Part shown: positions 27,432 to 35,524 of the stretch, piece after piece
Layout of the letters: every line of letters begins with the position of its first letter
How positions within the stretch are numbered: position 1 is the first letter of the stretch
Assembly (NCBI RefSeq): GCF_902712915.1
Contig: NZ_CACTIA010000005.1
Coordinates: 2,392,501-2,456,500, forward strand
Length of the DNA stretch: 64,000 nucleotides
Origin: Acidiphilium sp. C61
GTDB lineage: Bacteria; Pseudomonadota; Alphaproteobacteria; Acetobacterales; Acetobacteraceae
Reading direction: 5' to 3'
Translations under genes and position numbers: made by a program
The notes under the pieces: model-generated
What the model was told of the DNA's origin: nothing
What the model saw: the letters and a program-made list of their open reading frames with translations, nothing else
The model's database searches: none

Positions 27432-28595
27432 ATGTCTGTCACTCAAATAGTCGAAATGGCTCGCGGGCCGAGCCTGTGGCGTCCAGACCATGTCGCGGCG
27501 GTCGCCGTGCGGGAGGACATGGTGCCGCCGGTCATCGGGGCAGGGGATGTCGTGCCGGTCTTGCCCGGCATGGACGTATGGGACATGTGGCCACTCGCCC
27601 GTCGCGATGGGATGACGGTCGACATTGCGGGGGCCACGTTGTGGTTTGCCCTGGCCGCTCCCCGCTACCCGGACCCGATCGAGCGCCATGGTCATGCGCG
27701 CATACATCTGCTGATCCTGCGCGACGGAACATGGCATGATGGCGGGCCGGTATTCCAGAACGGTTTCGCGCCGGGCAGCCGCGACTGGTCCGGTTCGGCG
27801 ATCCTCGATGAGGACAGCGGGCGTGTCACACTATTCTTCACCGCCGCCGGCCGGGCCGGCGAGGCGCGCCTCACCGTCGAGCAGAGGCTTTTCAAGACCA
27901 GCGGAATGCTTGACCGGTCGGGCGCATATCCGTGCATCGTCCAATGGTCGGCGCCGTACGAATTCGTTGTCAGCGATGACAGGATTTACACCCTCGTCAA
28001 TCAGGCGGAGGGCGTGCCCGGCGAGCTCAAGGCGTTTCGCGACCCGGGATATTTCCGTGATCCGACTGATGGCAACGAATACGTCCTGTTCGCGGCGTCG
28101 TACAAGCCATCGTCGCACAAGAACAATGGCATGATCGGCATTGCCCGATCCGAAGATCGTTCGATGATGCGCTGGACCCTGCTGGATCCGTTGATCACGG
28201 CGGATGGTGTTTGCAACGAGCTTGAGCGCCCTCACGCCGTGTCATATCGCGGGCAATACTATGTCTTCTGGTCGACGCAGGCGAGCGTGTTCGAACAGGG
28301 CGGGCCGGTGGGGCCAACCGGGCTGTATGGCATGGTCGCACCCTCCCTGTTCGGGCCGTACCGGCCAATCAACGGCTCCGGGCTGGTGCTGGCGAATCCG
28401 CCATCGGAGCCCACTCAGGCGTATAGCTGGTGGGTCATGGGCGATCTCTCCGTGACAAGTTTCGTCGATTATTGGGGGCTTCGGGGACGGAAGCTGGCCA
28501 ATCATCCGGAATTGGCCAGATCACAGTTCGGCGGTGTGCCCGCCCCGTTTCTGCAACTCCGCCTCGACGGCGATCGTGCGTGGCTCGAGGGGTGA
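27432..28595 (+). CDS. GH68 family fructosyl-transferring enzyme (levansucrase-like), no signal peptide
   Basis: This 387-residue five-bladed beta-propeller enzyme acts on sucrose. The GH68 catalytic set is present: nucleophile D51 in VWDMWPL, SRDWSGSA around residues 116-123, stabiliser D204 in FRDPGYF, and acid/base E265 in NELERPH. The N-terminus (MSVTQIVEMARGPSLWRPDH) is not a signal peptide. Levansucrases are normally secreted, so this one probably splits imported sucrose in the cytoplasm. It lies 21 bases behind the symporter gene. Confidence 0.85.
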   Translation: MSVTQIVEMARGPSLWRPDHVAAVAVREDMVPPVIGAGDVVPVLPGMDVWDMWPLARRDGMTVDIAGATLWFALAAPRYPDPIERHGHARIHLLILRDGTWHDGGPVFQNGFAPGSRDWSGSAILDEDSGRVTLFFTAAGRAGEARLTVEQRLFKTSGMLDRSGAYPCIVQWSAPYEFVVSDDRIYTLVNQAEGVPGELKAFRDPGYFRDPTDGNEYVLFAASYKPSSHKNNGMIGIARSEDRSMMRWTLLDPLITADGVCNELERPHAVSYRGQYYVFWSTQASVFEQGGPVGPTGLYGMVAPSLFGPYRPINGSGLVLANPPSEPTQAYSWWVMGDLSVTSFVDYWGLRGRKLANHPELARSQFGGVPAPFLQLRLDGDRAWLEG

Positions 28596-28876
28596 GCCAC
28601 GATCCGAACCGCGTCGGGCATTGCCGGCGGCTGCACTTTTCGGGCGGTTGGAATCATGGAGACGCGGAAGTCGGCTGTTGGGGCCGGCGCTGTGCTCCCC
28701 GACCGCCCTTGCGCCGGCCATTGGGGGCGCGATTTGATGACACTACAGTGAAACTTGCCATAGCGAGTGACATCTTCTTGAGCCACGTGCCGGTGCCGAT
28801 TGTCCGCCTGCATTCCGCCCTATAGACGCTCGGCGGTGTTGTTGACGAAACCGACAGGCGGGGCAGGGAGAGCGTG

Positions 28877-29899
28877 ATGCAACGGCTGATTGCGGCAGGG
28901 TTCGGCGTGGCCATCATCGTCATCGCGGCGGTTCTGCTCTGGCCCGCATCGACCGCCGGACTCGTGCTCTACGCCGCGCTCGACTACGCGCCCGCGATGG
29001 GCAAGGCCTTCACGAAAAAAACCGGAATCCCCGTCCGCGTCATCCGCCTGTCGACCGGCGCGCTGCTGGCGCGGATCACCGCCGAGGGCCATCATCCGGA
29101 CTGGGACATCGGCTGGTTCGACGGCGCGACCGCCGCCGTCTCGCTCGATCAGGCCGGCCTCCTGGCCCACGGGCTGCGTCCGCCGGTGCAACTGACCGCG
29201 ACCGGCCGCTCCATGCTGCCGCCCGACGGTGCCTATGTCCCCACCGGCTTCACACTGGCCGGCGTGTTCGTGATGAACAAATCATCCACCCTCCCGCCGC
29301 CGACGACCTGGGACGATCTCGCCGCGCCGCCCTATCATGGCGTCGTCGGCATGAACGATCCGGCGATTTCCGGGCCGACCTACCCCGCGCTCGCCGGCAT
29401 GCTCAAGCACGCGGGCGGCTGGCCGCAGGGCAAGGGCTTCATCACCGCGCTCAAGGCCAACGGGCTCCAGGTGTTCGCCAAGAACGACGCGACGCTGGCC
29501 GCCCTGCGCAACGGCACGATCAAGCTGGCGATCGTCCAGTCCTCCGCCGCCGTGAACGCGGCAAGCAACATCGATCACGATCTCACAGTCATCTATCCGC
29601 GCCCCGCCTACGTGCTGCCGAACGTCATCGTCCTGCCGAAGGGCTTGCATGGCCGCGCGCTGCGCGAGGCGAAGGCCTTCATCGCCTTTGCCGAAAGCCC
29701 CGCCGGTCAGGCCATCCGCAAGCACGAGGGCGAGGGCGACAGCTATTACTGGCCGGTCACCGCGCGTTCCGCACCCCGCCACGCCCTGCCGGCGCTGACG
29801 ACGCTCGATCTCGCAACGCTCGACGCGACGCGCTGGGGGGCGCGGGAGAAGTCCGTGCTGGCCTGGTTCGCGCACGCGATCGATGGGGCGGGATCTTGA
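28877..29899 (+). CDS. Fe3+-type ABC transporter periplasmic binding protein
   Basis: This 340-residue family 1 solute-binding protein has an N-terminal hydrophobic segment (LIAAGFGVAIIVIAAVLLW). The mature part starts LVLYAALDYAPAMGKAFTKK and contains DWDIGWFDG and NVIVLPKGLHG, in the pattern of ferric-ion and 2-aminoethylphosphonate binders. A permease with two transmembrane domains and an ATPase follow with overlapping starts. GTG 28874 or ATG 28877 may start it. Iron versus an organic phosphonate cannot be decided here. Confidence 0.78.
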   Translation: MQRLIAAGFGVAIIVIAAVLLWPASTAGLVLYAALDYAPAMGKAFTKKTGIPVRVIRLSTGALLARITAEGHHPDWDIGWFDGATAAVSLDQAGLLAHGLRPPVQLTATGRSMLPPDGAYVPTGFTLAGVFVMNKSSTLPPPTTWDDLAAPPYHGVVGMNDPAISGPTYPALAGMLKHAGGWPQGKGFITALKANGLQVFAKNDATLAALRNGTIKLAIVQSSAAVNAASNIDHDLTVIYPRPAYVLPNVIVLPKGLHGRALREAKAFIAFAESPAGQAIRKHEGEGDSYYWPVTARSAPRHALPALTTLDLATLDATRWGAREKSVLAWFAHAIDGAGS

Positions 29900-31481
29900 C
29901 CGCGGCGCACGGAGCCGGCTGCCGATGAAATTCGGCGCCGCCGGCCTGCGTGCCGCGATCATGGCAGGGCTGATCGCGACCTTCTTCGTCTACCCGCTGG
30001 TCCGCCTGCTGGTCATGCCGTTCCTCTCCGGTCACGGCGCGGCCGGGAACTGGCCGGCCTTCGTCGTCTCCCTGCTGCTCTCGGTCGGCACCGCGATCAT
30101 CGCGGCACCGCTCGGCGCGGTCTTCGCCCTCTTCACCACGATGGCAGAGGGCCCGGTCGCCCGCGCCGCCACGCTGACGCTCTGGGGCCTGTTCCTGACG
30201 CCGAGCTACATGCTGACAACCGGCTGGATGATCATCTTCAGCAGTCACGCCCTGCGCGCCACGCTGGCCGGGCAGGCCTTCTTCGGCGTCGGCGGCCTGC
30301 TGATGCTGTACGTGGTCAAGGCGCTGCCGTTTTCTGCCCTGGTTGCGCGGGCGACCCTCGCCGCCGCCGATTCCGCCCCGGCCGAGGCCGCCGCGATCCA
30401 CGGCGTCCCCTTCATCCTGCGCGTCCGCATCGGCCTGCGCCTGCTCGCCCCTTCGATCGCGGTCGGCTTCGCCATCGCGGTGATCGAGACGATGCAGGAA
30501 TTCGGCATCCCGGCGACGCTGGGCGTGACCAGCCATGTGCCGATCCTGACCTACGCGATCTACCAGCACCTCGCCGAAACCCCCACCGATTTCGCCGGCG
30601 CCTCGATCCTGTGCTGGCGCCTGATCGCCGTCGCCGCGGTGTTCGGCGGCCTCGCCATGGCCTGCCGGCGGCAGGGTGCGGCCATCCAGCACGGCCGCAT
30701 GCGCCCGCCCGCGCGGCAGCGGCCAACGCTGCGGCGCGAACTGGCCTTCGCCGCGCTCACTGGCCTGTTCGCCCTGGTCGGCATCGTCATCCCGGTCGTG
30801 GCATTGTTCGTCCGCGCACTCCAGCCGCTGGCGGCATCCATGCCGCATGCTGGCGCGGTGCTGCGCTCGCTCGGCTTCGGCATGGTCGGCGCGACGATGT
30901 CGCTCGGCGTCGCCGTGTTGATCCTGCGCCTGCGCGCCGCCGGCGCCCGCCGCATGATCGCGGTGCTCGACGTCGCCCTTGTCGCCAACATGGCGGTGCC
31001 CGGCCTCGTGCTCGGCGCGGGCTACATCGTCGCCTTCAACAACGATTTTCTCCCGCTCTACGGCAGCCGGCTGTTGCTGCTGATCGGCTACACCGCCGGC
31101 ATGGCGCCGCTCGCCCTGCGCATGATGCAGGGCGCGTTGGATGATCTCGACCCCAATCTGGTGGCGGCCGCGCGGCTGCACGGCCTGCCGCGCCTGACGC
31201 GGCTGGTGGATATCGAGGGCATGCTGCTGATCCGCCCCTTCACCTACGCCTACCTGCTGGTCGCCGCCGCGATCATGTTCGAATTGCCGGTCTCCGAACT
31301 GCTCTATCCGCCGGGGGCCACGCCGCTCGGCGTCGCCATCGTCACCCTCGACCAGATGAGCGACTACGCCGCCTCGGCGCGGCTCGCCCTGTTCGGCCTC
31401 GCGGCAATGGCGGGGCTCGCCCTCGTGCTCGCGGCCGGCGTCACCCTGCTCGCCGCGCCGCGGCGCCTGCGCCCGGCATGA
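29883..31481 (+). CDS. Fe3+-type ABC transporter permease (two fused permease domains)
   Basis: This 532-residue inner-membrane protein has two halves of about six hydrophobic segments each. Each half carries a permease EAA-type loop (AAAIHGVPFILRVRIGLRLL and ARLHGLPRLTRLVDIEGM), as in FbpB. The start at 29883 overlaps the binding-protein stop by 17 bases; an ATG at 29925 is an alternative. It overlaps the ATPase gene by four bases. Confidence 0.83.
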   Translation: MGRDLDRGARSRLPMKFGAAGLRAAIMAGLIATFFVYPLVRLLVMPFLSGHGAAGNWPAFVVSLLLSVGTAIIAAPLGAVFALFTTMAEGPVARAATLTLWGLFLTPSYMLTTGWMIIFSSHALRATLAGQAFFGVGGLLMLYVVKALPFSALVARATLAAADSAPAEAAAIHGVPFILRVRIGLRLLAPSIAVGFAIAVIETMQEFGIPATLGVTSHVPILTYAIYQHLAETPTDFAGASILCWRLIAVAAVFGGLAMACRRQGAAIQHGRMRPPARQRPTLRRELAFAALTGLFALVGIVIPVVALFVRALQPLAASMPHAGAVLRSLGFGMVGATMSLGVAVLILRLRAAGARRMIAVLDVALVANMAVPGLVLGAGYIVAFNNDFLPLYGSRLLLLIGYTAGMAPLALRMMQGALDDLDPNLVAAARLHGLPRLTRLVDIEGMLLIRPFTYAYLLVAAAIMFELPVSELLYPPGATPLGVAIVTLDQMSDYAASARLALFGLAAMAGLALVLAAGVTLLAAPRRLRPA

Positions 31482-32533
31482 GCGCCGCACTCGCCATCGA
31501 AGGTGTTGCCGTGCAGCGCGGTGGCCGCCTGATCGTCGAGGAGGCGGCGCTGAGCCTGTCCCCCGGCGAGTGCGTCGTACTCGCCGGCGAGTCCGGATCG
31601 GGCAAGACCAGCCTGCTGCGGGTGATCGGCGGGCTCGACCGGCCGGCCCGCGGCACCATCCGCATCGCCGGCGTCGTGGTGGACGATGCCGCCGCCACCT
31701 TCATCCGCCCCGAATTGCGCGGCCTTGGCATGGTGTTCCAGGATTTCGCGCTGTGGCCGCATCTCTCCGTGCTGGAGAACGTGGCGGTGGTGATCCGCGA
31801 TCGCGTCGGACGGGAGCGCAAGGCGCTCGCCCTGCTCGACCAGTTCGGCGTCGCCTCCTGCGCCGGCCGCCTGCCGGCAACCCTGTCCGGCGGGCAGCAA
31901 CAACGCGTCGGCCTCGCCCGCGCGCTGGCCGCAGCACCTCGCCTGCTGATGCTCGACGAACCGTTCTCCAGCCTCGATGTCGAAACCAGGGAAACCCTGC
32001 GCACCGAACTGCGTGCGCTGATCGTCGAAACCGGGCTGGGCGCGCTCTGCATCTCGCACGATCCGGCGGACATCGCCCGCCTTGCCGACCGTGTCGCCCT
32101 CCTCGAAGACCGTCGCCTGACGTCCTGCACCACGCCGGATGCCATGTTCGCCCGGCCGGCAACCCCCTATGCGGCACGTCTCGCCGGGCTGTGCGGCGGT
32201 GTCGAGGTGGAGGTGCGGCAGGCGGGGAGCGACGCCGCCATCGTCCTCGGCAGCGCGCTGCTCGCCATTCCCGGCGGTGGCGCCCGCCTCGCCGGTGCCG
32301 CGCAGGCGCTGCTGTTCTGGCCGCGCGGCGCGCTGGCCCTCGCCGCCGAGGGCGTGCCGGCCACCTGCATCGGCGCGCATTTCGAGGCCGGGCACTGGCA
32401 GGCGCTGCTGCGGCTCGACGGCCTTGCCGCGCCGGTTCCGGTCCAGTGTACAAGCCCGCCGCCGCGCGGCGCCGTCGCCCTGAATGTCGCTTCCGACCGG
32501 CTCCACCTGTTCCCGTCCAGCCCGGCCGGATAA
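31478..32533 (+). CDS. Fe3+-type ABC transporter ATP-binding protein
   Basis: This 351-residue ATPase has Walker A GESGSGKTSLL (about residues 38-48), Q-loop VFQDFALWPHL, signature LSGGQQQRVGLARAL and Walker B LLMLDEPFSSLD. A C-terminal regulatory domain of about 130 residues follows, as in FbpC. It is the last gene of the three-gene importer operon. Confidence 0.86.
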   Translation: MSAALAIEGVAVQRGGRLIVEEAALSLSPGECVVLAGESGSGKTSLLRVIGGLDRPARGTIRIAGVVVDDAAATFIRPELRGLGMVFQDFALWPHLSVLENVAVVIRDRVGRERKALALLDQFGVASCAGRLPATLSGGQQQRVGLARALAAAPRLLMLDEPFSSLDVETRETLRTELRALIVETGLGALCISHDPADIARLADRVALLEDRRLTSCTTPDAMFARPATPYAARLAGLCGGVEVEVRQAGSDAAIVLGSALLAIPGGGARLAGAAQALLFWPRGALALAAEGVPATCIGAHFEAGHWQALLRLDGLAAPVPVQCTSPPPRGAVALNVASDRLHLFPSSPAG

Positions 32534-32562
32534 TCGCGTTCGGCCGCGCGGTTGGGCGTTAG

Positions 32563-32599
32563 AGCACTTTCCGATGCTTTCGGATCGGATGATGCTCTG
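32563..32599. repeat. Partial palindromic repeat
   Basis: AGAGCACTTTCCGATGC...GGATGATGCTCTGG keeps one hairpin of the 104-bp family. It separates the importer operon from the TetR gene. Confidence 0.65.
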
Positions 32600-32640
32600 G
32601 CAGGTTGCCGGCACAGCGCCCCCCTCACGCCCCGCCGGAG

Positions 32641-32656
32641 TTGACCGACCGGTCTG
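32641..32656. promoter_or_regulatory. Possible TetR operator upstream of tetR
   Basis: TTGACCGACCGGTCTG contains the half-site GACCGGTCTG, which resembles GATCGGTCAG in the stronger palindrome at 33341-33362. It is placed for autoregulation, 20 bases before the preferred TetR start. Confidence 0.4.
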
Positions 32657-32676
32657 TTTCTGCTCTATCCAGACGC

Positions 32677-33297
32677 ATGCGCGCTGCCTCGATCTCGACA
32701 CGGGACACCTTGATCGACACGGCGACCGAGCTTTTCCTCGGTCGCGGCTTCGGTCTTGTCGGCACGAACGAACTCTGCGCGGCGAGCGGGATCAACAAGG
32801 GTACGTTCTATCACTTCTTCCCCTCGAAATCGGCGCTGATGGTCGCGGCCATCGATCGGTACAGCGAGCGCTTCGCCGCCGAATTCAACGATATCGCCCT
32901 GTCCGGCGCGCCGGCGTCCACCCGGCTCGAACGCTTCTTCGATGTGCCGGCAAAGGCGAACCGCGCGTGGAAAAGCACGCATGGGTTCGCCCAAGGGTGC
33001 CTGATCGGCAATATCAGTCTCGAACTCGCTGTGGTCGATCCCGACGTGCAGCACGCCATCAAACGGGCAATCGCGCGCTGGAGCATGCCCATCGGCCATG
33101 TCATCAACGCGTTGGTCGCAGAAGGGACATTGCAGGACATCGATCGTGCCGCAGCCGCGGAGATCGTGATCGCCCTCATGCAGGGCGGTATCCTGCTTGC
33201 GAAAGTCCACAACGACCCGTCCAGGATCACGATACTCGCGCCCGGCGCCCTGTCGCATCTTCGCGCCTTGGCCTCGTCCCGACCTCCAGCTTCATGA
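32677..33297 (+). CDS. TetR/AcrR-family transcriptional regulator
   Basis: This roughly 206-residue protein has an N-terminal HTH (FGLVGTNELCAASGINKGTF and YHFFPSKSALM) followed by an all-helical ligand domain. ATG 32677 is chosen because it starts just before the first helix; an upstream frame to 32605 would cover the putative operator. Palindromic sites flank it on both sides, and the AhpD-like and peroxiredoxin-like genes downstream are the probable targets. The inducer is unknown; an electrophile or oxidant is plausible. Confidence 0.86.
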   Translation: MRAASISTRDTLIDTATELFLGRGFGLVGTNELCAASGINKGTFYHFFPSKSALMVAAIDRYSERFAAEFNDIALSGAPASTRLERFFDVPAKANRAWKSTHGFAQGCLIGNISLELAVVDPDVQHAIKRAIARWSMPIGHVINALVAEGTLQDIDRAAAAEIVIALMQGGILLAKVHNDPSRITILAPGALSHLRALASSRPPAS

Positions 33298-33340
33298 AGA
33301 TGCGACAAGCTGGCGAATGGGACCTTTTCTTACCCCTCGA

Positions 33341-33362
33341 ATCAACTGATCGGTCAGTTGAT
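33341..33362. promoter_or_regulatory. Operator palindrome before the AhpD-like gene
   Basis: ATCAACTGA and TCAGTTGAT form perfect 9-base arms around TCGG. The site lies 19 bases before the ATG of the AhpD-like gene, where a TetR-type repressor would block transcription. Confidence 0.6.
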
Positions 33363-33381
33363 ATCTAACCCGGAGATTCCC

Positions 33382-33942
33382 ATGCCCAACATGCCTCAGC
33401 TCGACCCGAAAGCCGCGTCCGGCGCGACGAAGGAAGCCTTCGATGAAGCCACCCGCCAGTTCGGCGGCGTGATCAACCTGTTCCGCGTTGCCGGCAACGC
33501 CCCCAACGTCCTCAAGGGCTTTCTTGCCCTGAACAGCAACATCAATGACGGCATCGAGCTCAGCGGCAAGCAGGTCGAGCAGGTGGCGATGCTCGTCTCC
33601 GCGCTCAACAGCTGCGATTACTGCGTCAACGTCCACATGAAGGTGGGCACCATGCAGGGCGCGACCGAGGCCGAAATGCTGGATGCGATGGAAGGCAAGG
33701 CCGCCGACCCCGCCACCCAGGCCCTGCTCGACTACACGAGCGAGGTGGTGCGCCACCGCGGGCAGGTGAGCCCCGAAACCCTCGCCCGTGCCCGCGACGC
33801 CGGCTTCTCGGACAAGGCGCTGCTGGAGACCGTCGGTGTTATCGGCCTCTACACCCTGATCCAGTATGTGCGGCACGTTGCCGATCCCGAGCACGATTTC
33901 CCCGCGGTCACCCAGTTCAAATCCGACCGCCTCGCCGCCTGA
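33382..33942 (+). CDS. AhpD/carboxymuconolactone decarboxylase-family protein
   Basis: This 186-residue all-helical protein has the redox pair C78-D-Y-C81 followed by H85 (SALNSCDYCVNVH), the active-site pattern of AhpD-like alkylhydroperoxidases. ATG 33382 is chosen because GGAG lies just upstream and because earlier codons overlap the operator. The peroxiredoxin-like gene 17 bases downstream suggests a peroxide-reduction pair. Confidence 0.85.
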   Translation: MPNMPQLDPKAASGATKEAFDEATRQFGGVINLFRVAGNAPNVLKGFLALNSNINDGIELSGKQVEQVAMLVSALNSCDYCVNVHMKVGTMQGATEAEMLDAMEGKAADPATQALLDYTSEVVRHRGQVSPETLARARDAGFSDKALLETVGVIGLYTLIQYVRHVADPEHDFPAVTQFKSDRLAA

Positions 33943-33959
33943 ACAACAGGAGACAGATC

Positions 33960-34481
33960 ATGCAGACCACACCCAAGCTTCATCCCGGGCAGCCCTTTAC
34001 GCCCGTCACCTTCAAGCAGCTCGACGGTGCGGACGTCACCTTCGGCGCGCCCGGTTCATGGCAGGCGCTTTTCGTGATCCGCGGGCAGCACTGCCCCATC
34101 TGCAAGACCTTCCTCGGTGAAATCGAGGCGCAGCGCGGCGCCCTCGCCGAGCTCGGCGTGTCCGTCGCGGCCGTCTCGGCCGACAGCGAAGCCCAGACCC
34201 GCCTGACCGAAGCGGCGGCGAAGCCCGGCTTTCCGCTGCTCTACGGCATGGATGAAACGGCGATGAAGGCGCTCGGCCTCTACGTGTCCGAGCCCCGCTC
34301 CGCCGAGGAAACCGACCATCGCTTCCCCGAACCCGGCCTGTTCGTGGTCAACCCCGAGGGCGAACTGCACCTCGTCGACATCTCCAACGCCCCGTTCCTC
34401 CGCCCGAATCTCGACCGTCTGGTCGCCGGGCTGCGCTTCGTGATCGGCAAGAGCTACCCTGTCCGCGGCACCTTGGCCTGA
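33960..34481 (+). CDS. AhpC/TSA-type thioredoxin-fold peroxidase-like protein
   Basis: This 173-residue cytosolic thioredoxin-fold protein has the motif RGQHCPICK (C45 and C48). The CxxC arrangement is like that of redoxin-domain peroxidases of the AhpC/TSA superfamily (DUF899-unrelated), and the C-terminal half holds GLFVVNPEGELHLVDIS. It follows the AhpD-like gene in the same unit, which may serve as its reductant. The electron donor and substrate are inferred. Confidence 0.78.
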   Translation: MQTTPKLHPGQPFTPVTFKQLDGADVTFGAPGSWQALFVIRGQHCPICKTFLGEIEAQRGALAELGVSVAAVSADSEAQTRLTEAAAKPGFPLLYGMDETAMKALGLYVSEPRSAEETDHRFPEPGLFVVNPEGELHLVDISNAPFLRPNLDRLVAGLRFVIGKSYPVRGTLA

Positions 34482-34502
34482 TCGCGGTTCACCTTACCCA
34501 GC

Positions 34503-34525
34503 AGGCGGGCGAAAGGCGCCCGCCT
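34503..34525. terminator. Hairpin between convergent genes
   Basis: AGGCGGGCG and CGCCCGCCT are perfect 9-base arms around AAAGG. It lies between the ends of the peroxidase-like gene and the IclR gene and may end transcription from both sides, although no T-run follows. Confidence 0.5.
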
Positions 34526-35364
34526 CATTCCCGCCGCCGGCCGCCGATGCCCGCTGTCACCGCCTGCGCCGCCTCCATCACTGATGACGCAAGGCCGGCA
34601 ATCGCCGAATCGGGCATCCGCGACGATGGCCCCGAGATCGACAGCCCGGCAATTGCCTCGCCATGCATGTCGAAGATCGGGGCGGCGATGCACCGCATGC
34701 CCTCGTCCCGCTCCTCCGCATCCACCGTATAGCCGCGCGCCCGCGTCGCCGCGAGATCGTCCATCAGCGCGTCGTGCGTGGTCAGCGTGTGGGCGGTGAA
34801 GCGTGCAAGCCCATGGCGGGCGATGATCGCGGCGCGCCGCCCCTCGTCCATCTCCGCGAGCAGCGCCTTGCCGATCCCCGACGCATGCATCGGCGCCGTC
34901 GTCCCCGGCGGAAAGAAAGCCCGCATGTTGGCATGGGTCTCGACCTGGCTGACGAACAGTATCAGCCCGTTCCGCTCGATCCCGAGATTCGCCGTCTCGC
35001 CGGTGCGTTCCGCGAGGTCCCGGAGCGCCGGCCGCCCCCGCTCGACCAGCGAGGTCCGCCGTAGGAAGCGCGAGCCGATCAGGAAGGCGCCGGCGCCGAT
35101 ATGCCAGGTCTGGCTCAAGGCCTCGAAATCGACGATGTCGCGCGCCTCCAGCGTGAACAGGACGCGATAGACGCTGGCCGGCGACTGGCCGAGCGCCGCG
35201 GCCAGGTCGGAGAGCGTCGCGCTGCCCATCTTGCTCAGCCGCTCCAGCACCTCCATGGCGCGGTCGAGCGACTTGATCTGGTTCTGATTGGTCGTGTCGG
35301 CCCATGCGCGCGGGCGTCCGCGGGCGCGGCGTTCGGTGCCGGCAGGCTCGGGCGGCCTCGTCAT
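34525..35364 (-). CDS. bhcR: IclR-family regulator resembling BhcR
   Basis: This 279-residue regulator has an N-terminal winged HTH (SLDRAMEVLERLSKMGSATL, LAAALGQSPASVYRVL). The IclR effector domain includes ETANLGIERNGLILFVSQVETH, RAFFPPGTTAPMHASGIGKALL and DEGMRCIAAPIFDMHGEAIAG. These blocks closely follow, from memory, the BhcR regulator of the beta-hydroxyaspartate cycle, which senses glyoxylate. It is divergent from an aminotransferase that resembles BhcA. The symbol is assigned by resemblance and context only. Confidence 0.7.
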   Translation of the reverse strand: MTRPPEPAGTERRARGRPRAWADTTNQNQIKSLDRAMEVLERLSKMGSATLSDLAAALGQSPASVYRVLFTLEARDIVDFEALSQTWHIGAGAFLIGSRFLRRTSLVERGRPALRDLAERTGETANLGIERNGLILFVSQVETHANMRAFFPPGTTAPMHASGIGKALLAEMDEGRRAAIIARHGLARFTAHTLTTHDALMDDLAATRARGYTVDAEERDEGMRCIAAPIFDMHGEAIAGLSISGPSSRMPDSAIAGLASSVMEAAQAVTAGIGGRRRE

Positions 35365-35524
35365 CGGTCCTCCTGGTCGGGCAGTTGCCCCATGATGAAA
35401 AAAACAACCCGATGATTCAATTCAACTTTCTGCTGAAATCACGATTTTGAAAAATATTTTCAAAAAAATTGCGTGCTGTCGAGCGTCTCCCTATATTTTT
35501 CCCAACCGACGAAGGATCCGCCCG
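35365..35524. promoter_or_regulatory. Divergent promoter region of the IclR and aminotransferase genes
   Basis: The 160 bases are AT-rich in the middle. At 35443-35463 they contain a near-perfect inverted repeat (TTTTGAAAAATATTTTCAAAA), a plausible binding site for the IclR protein. Confidence 0.5.
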
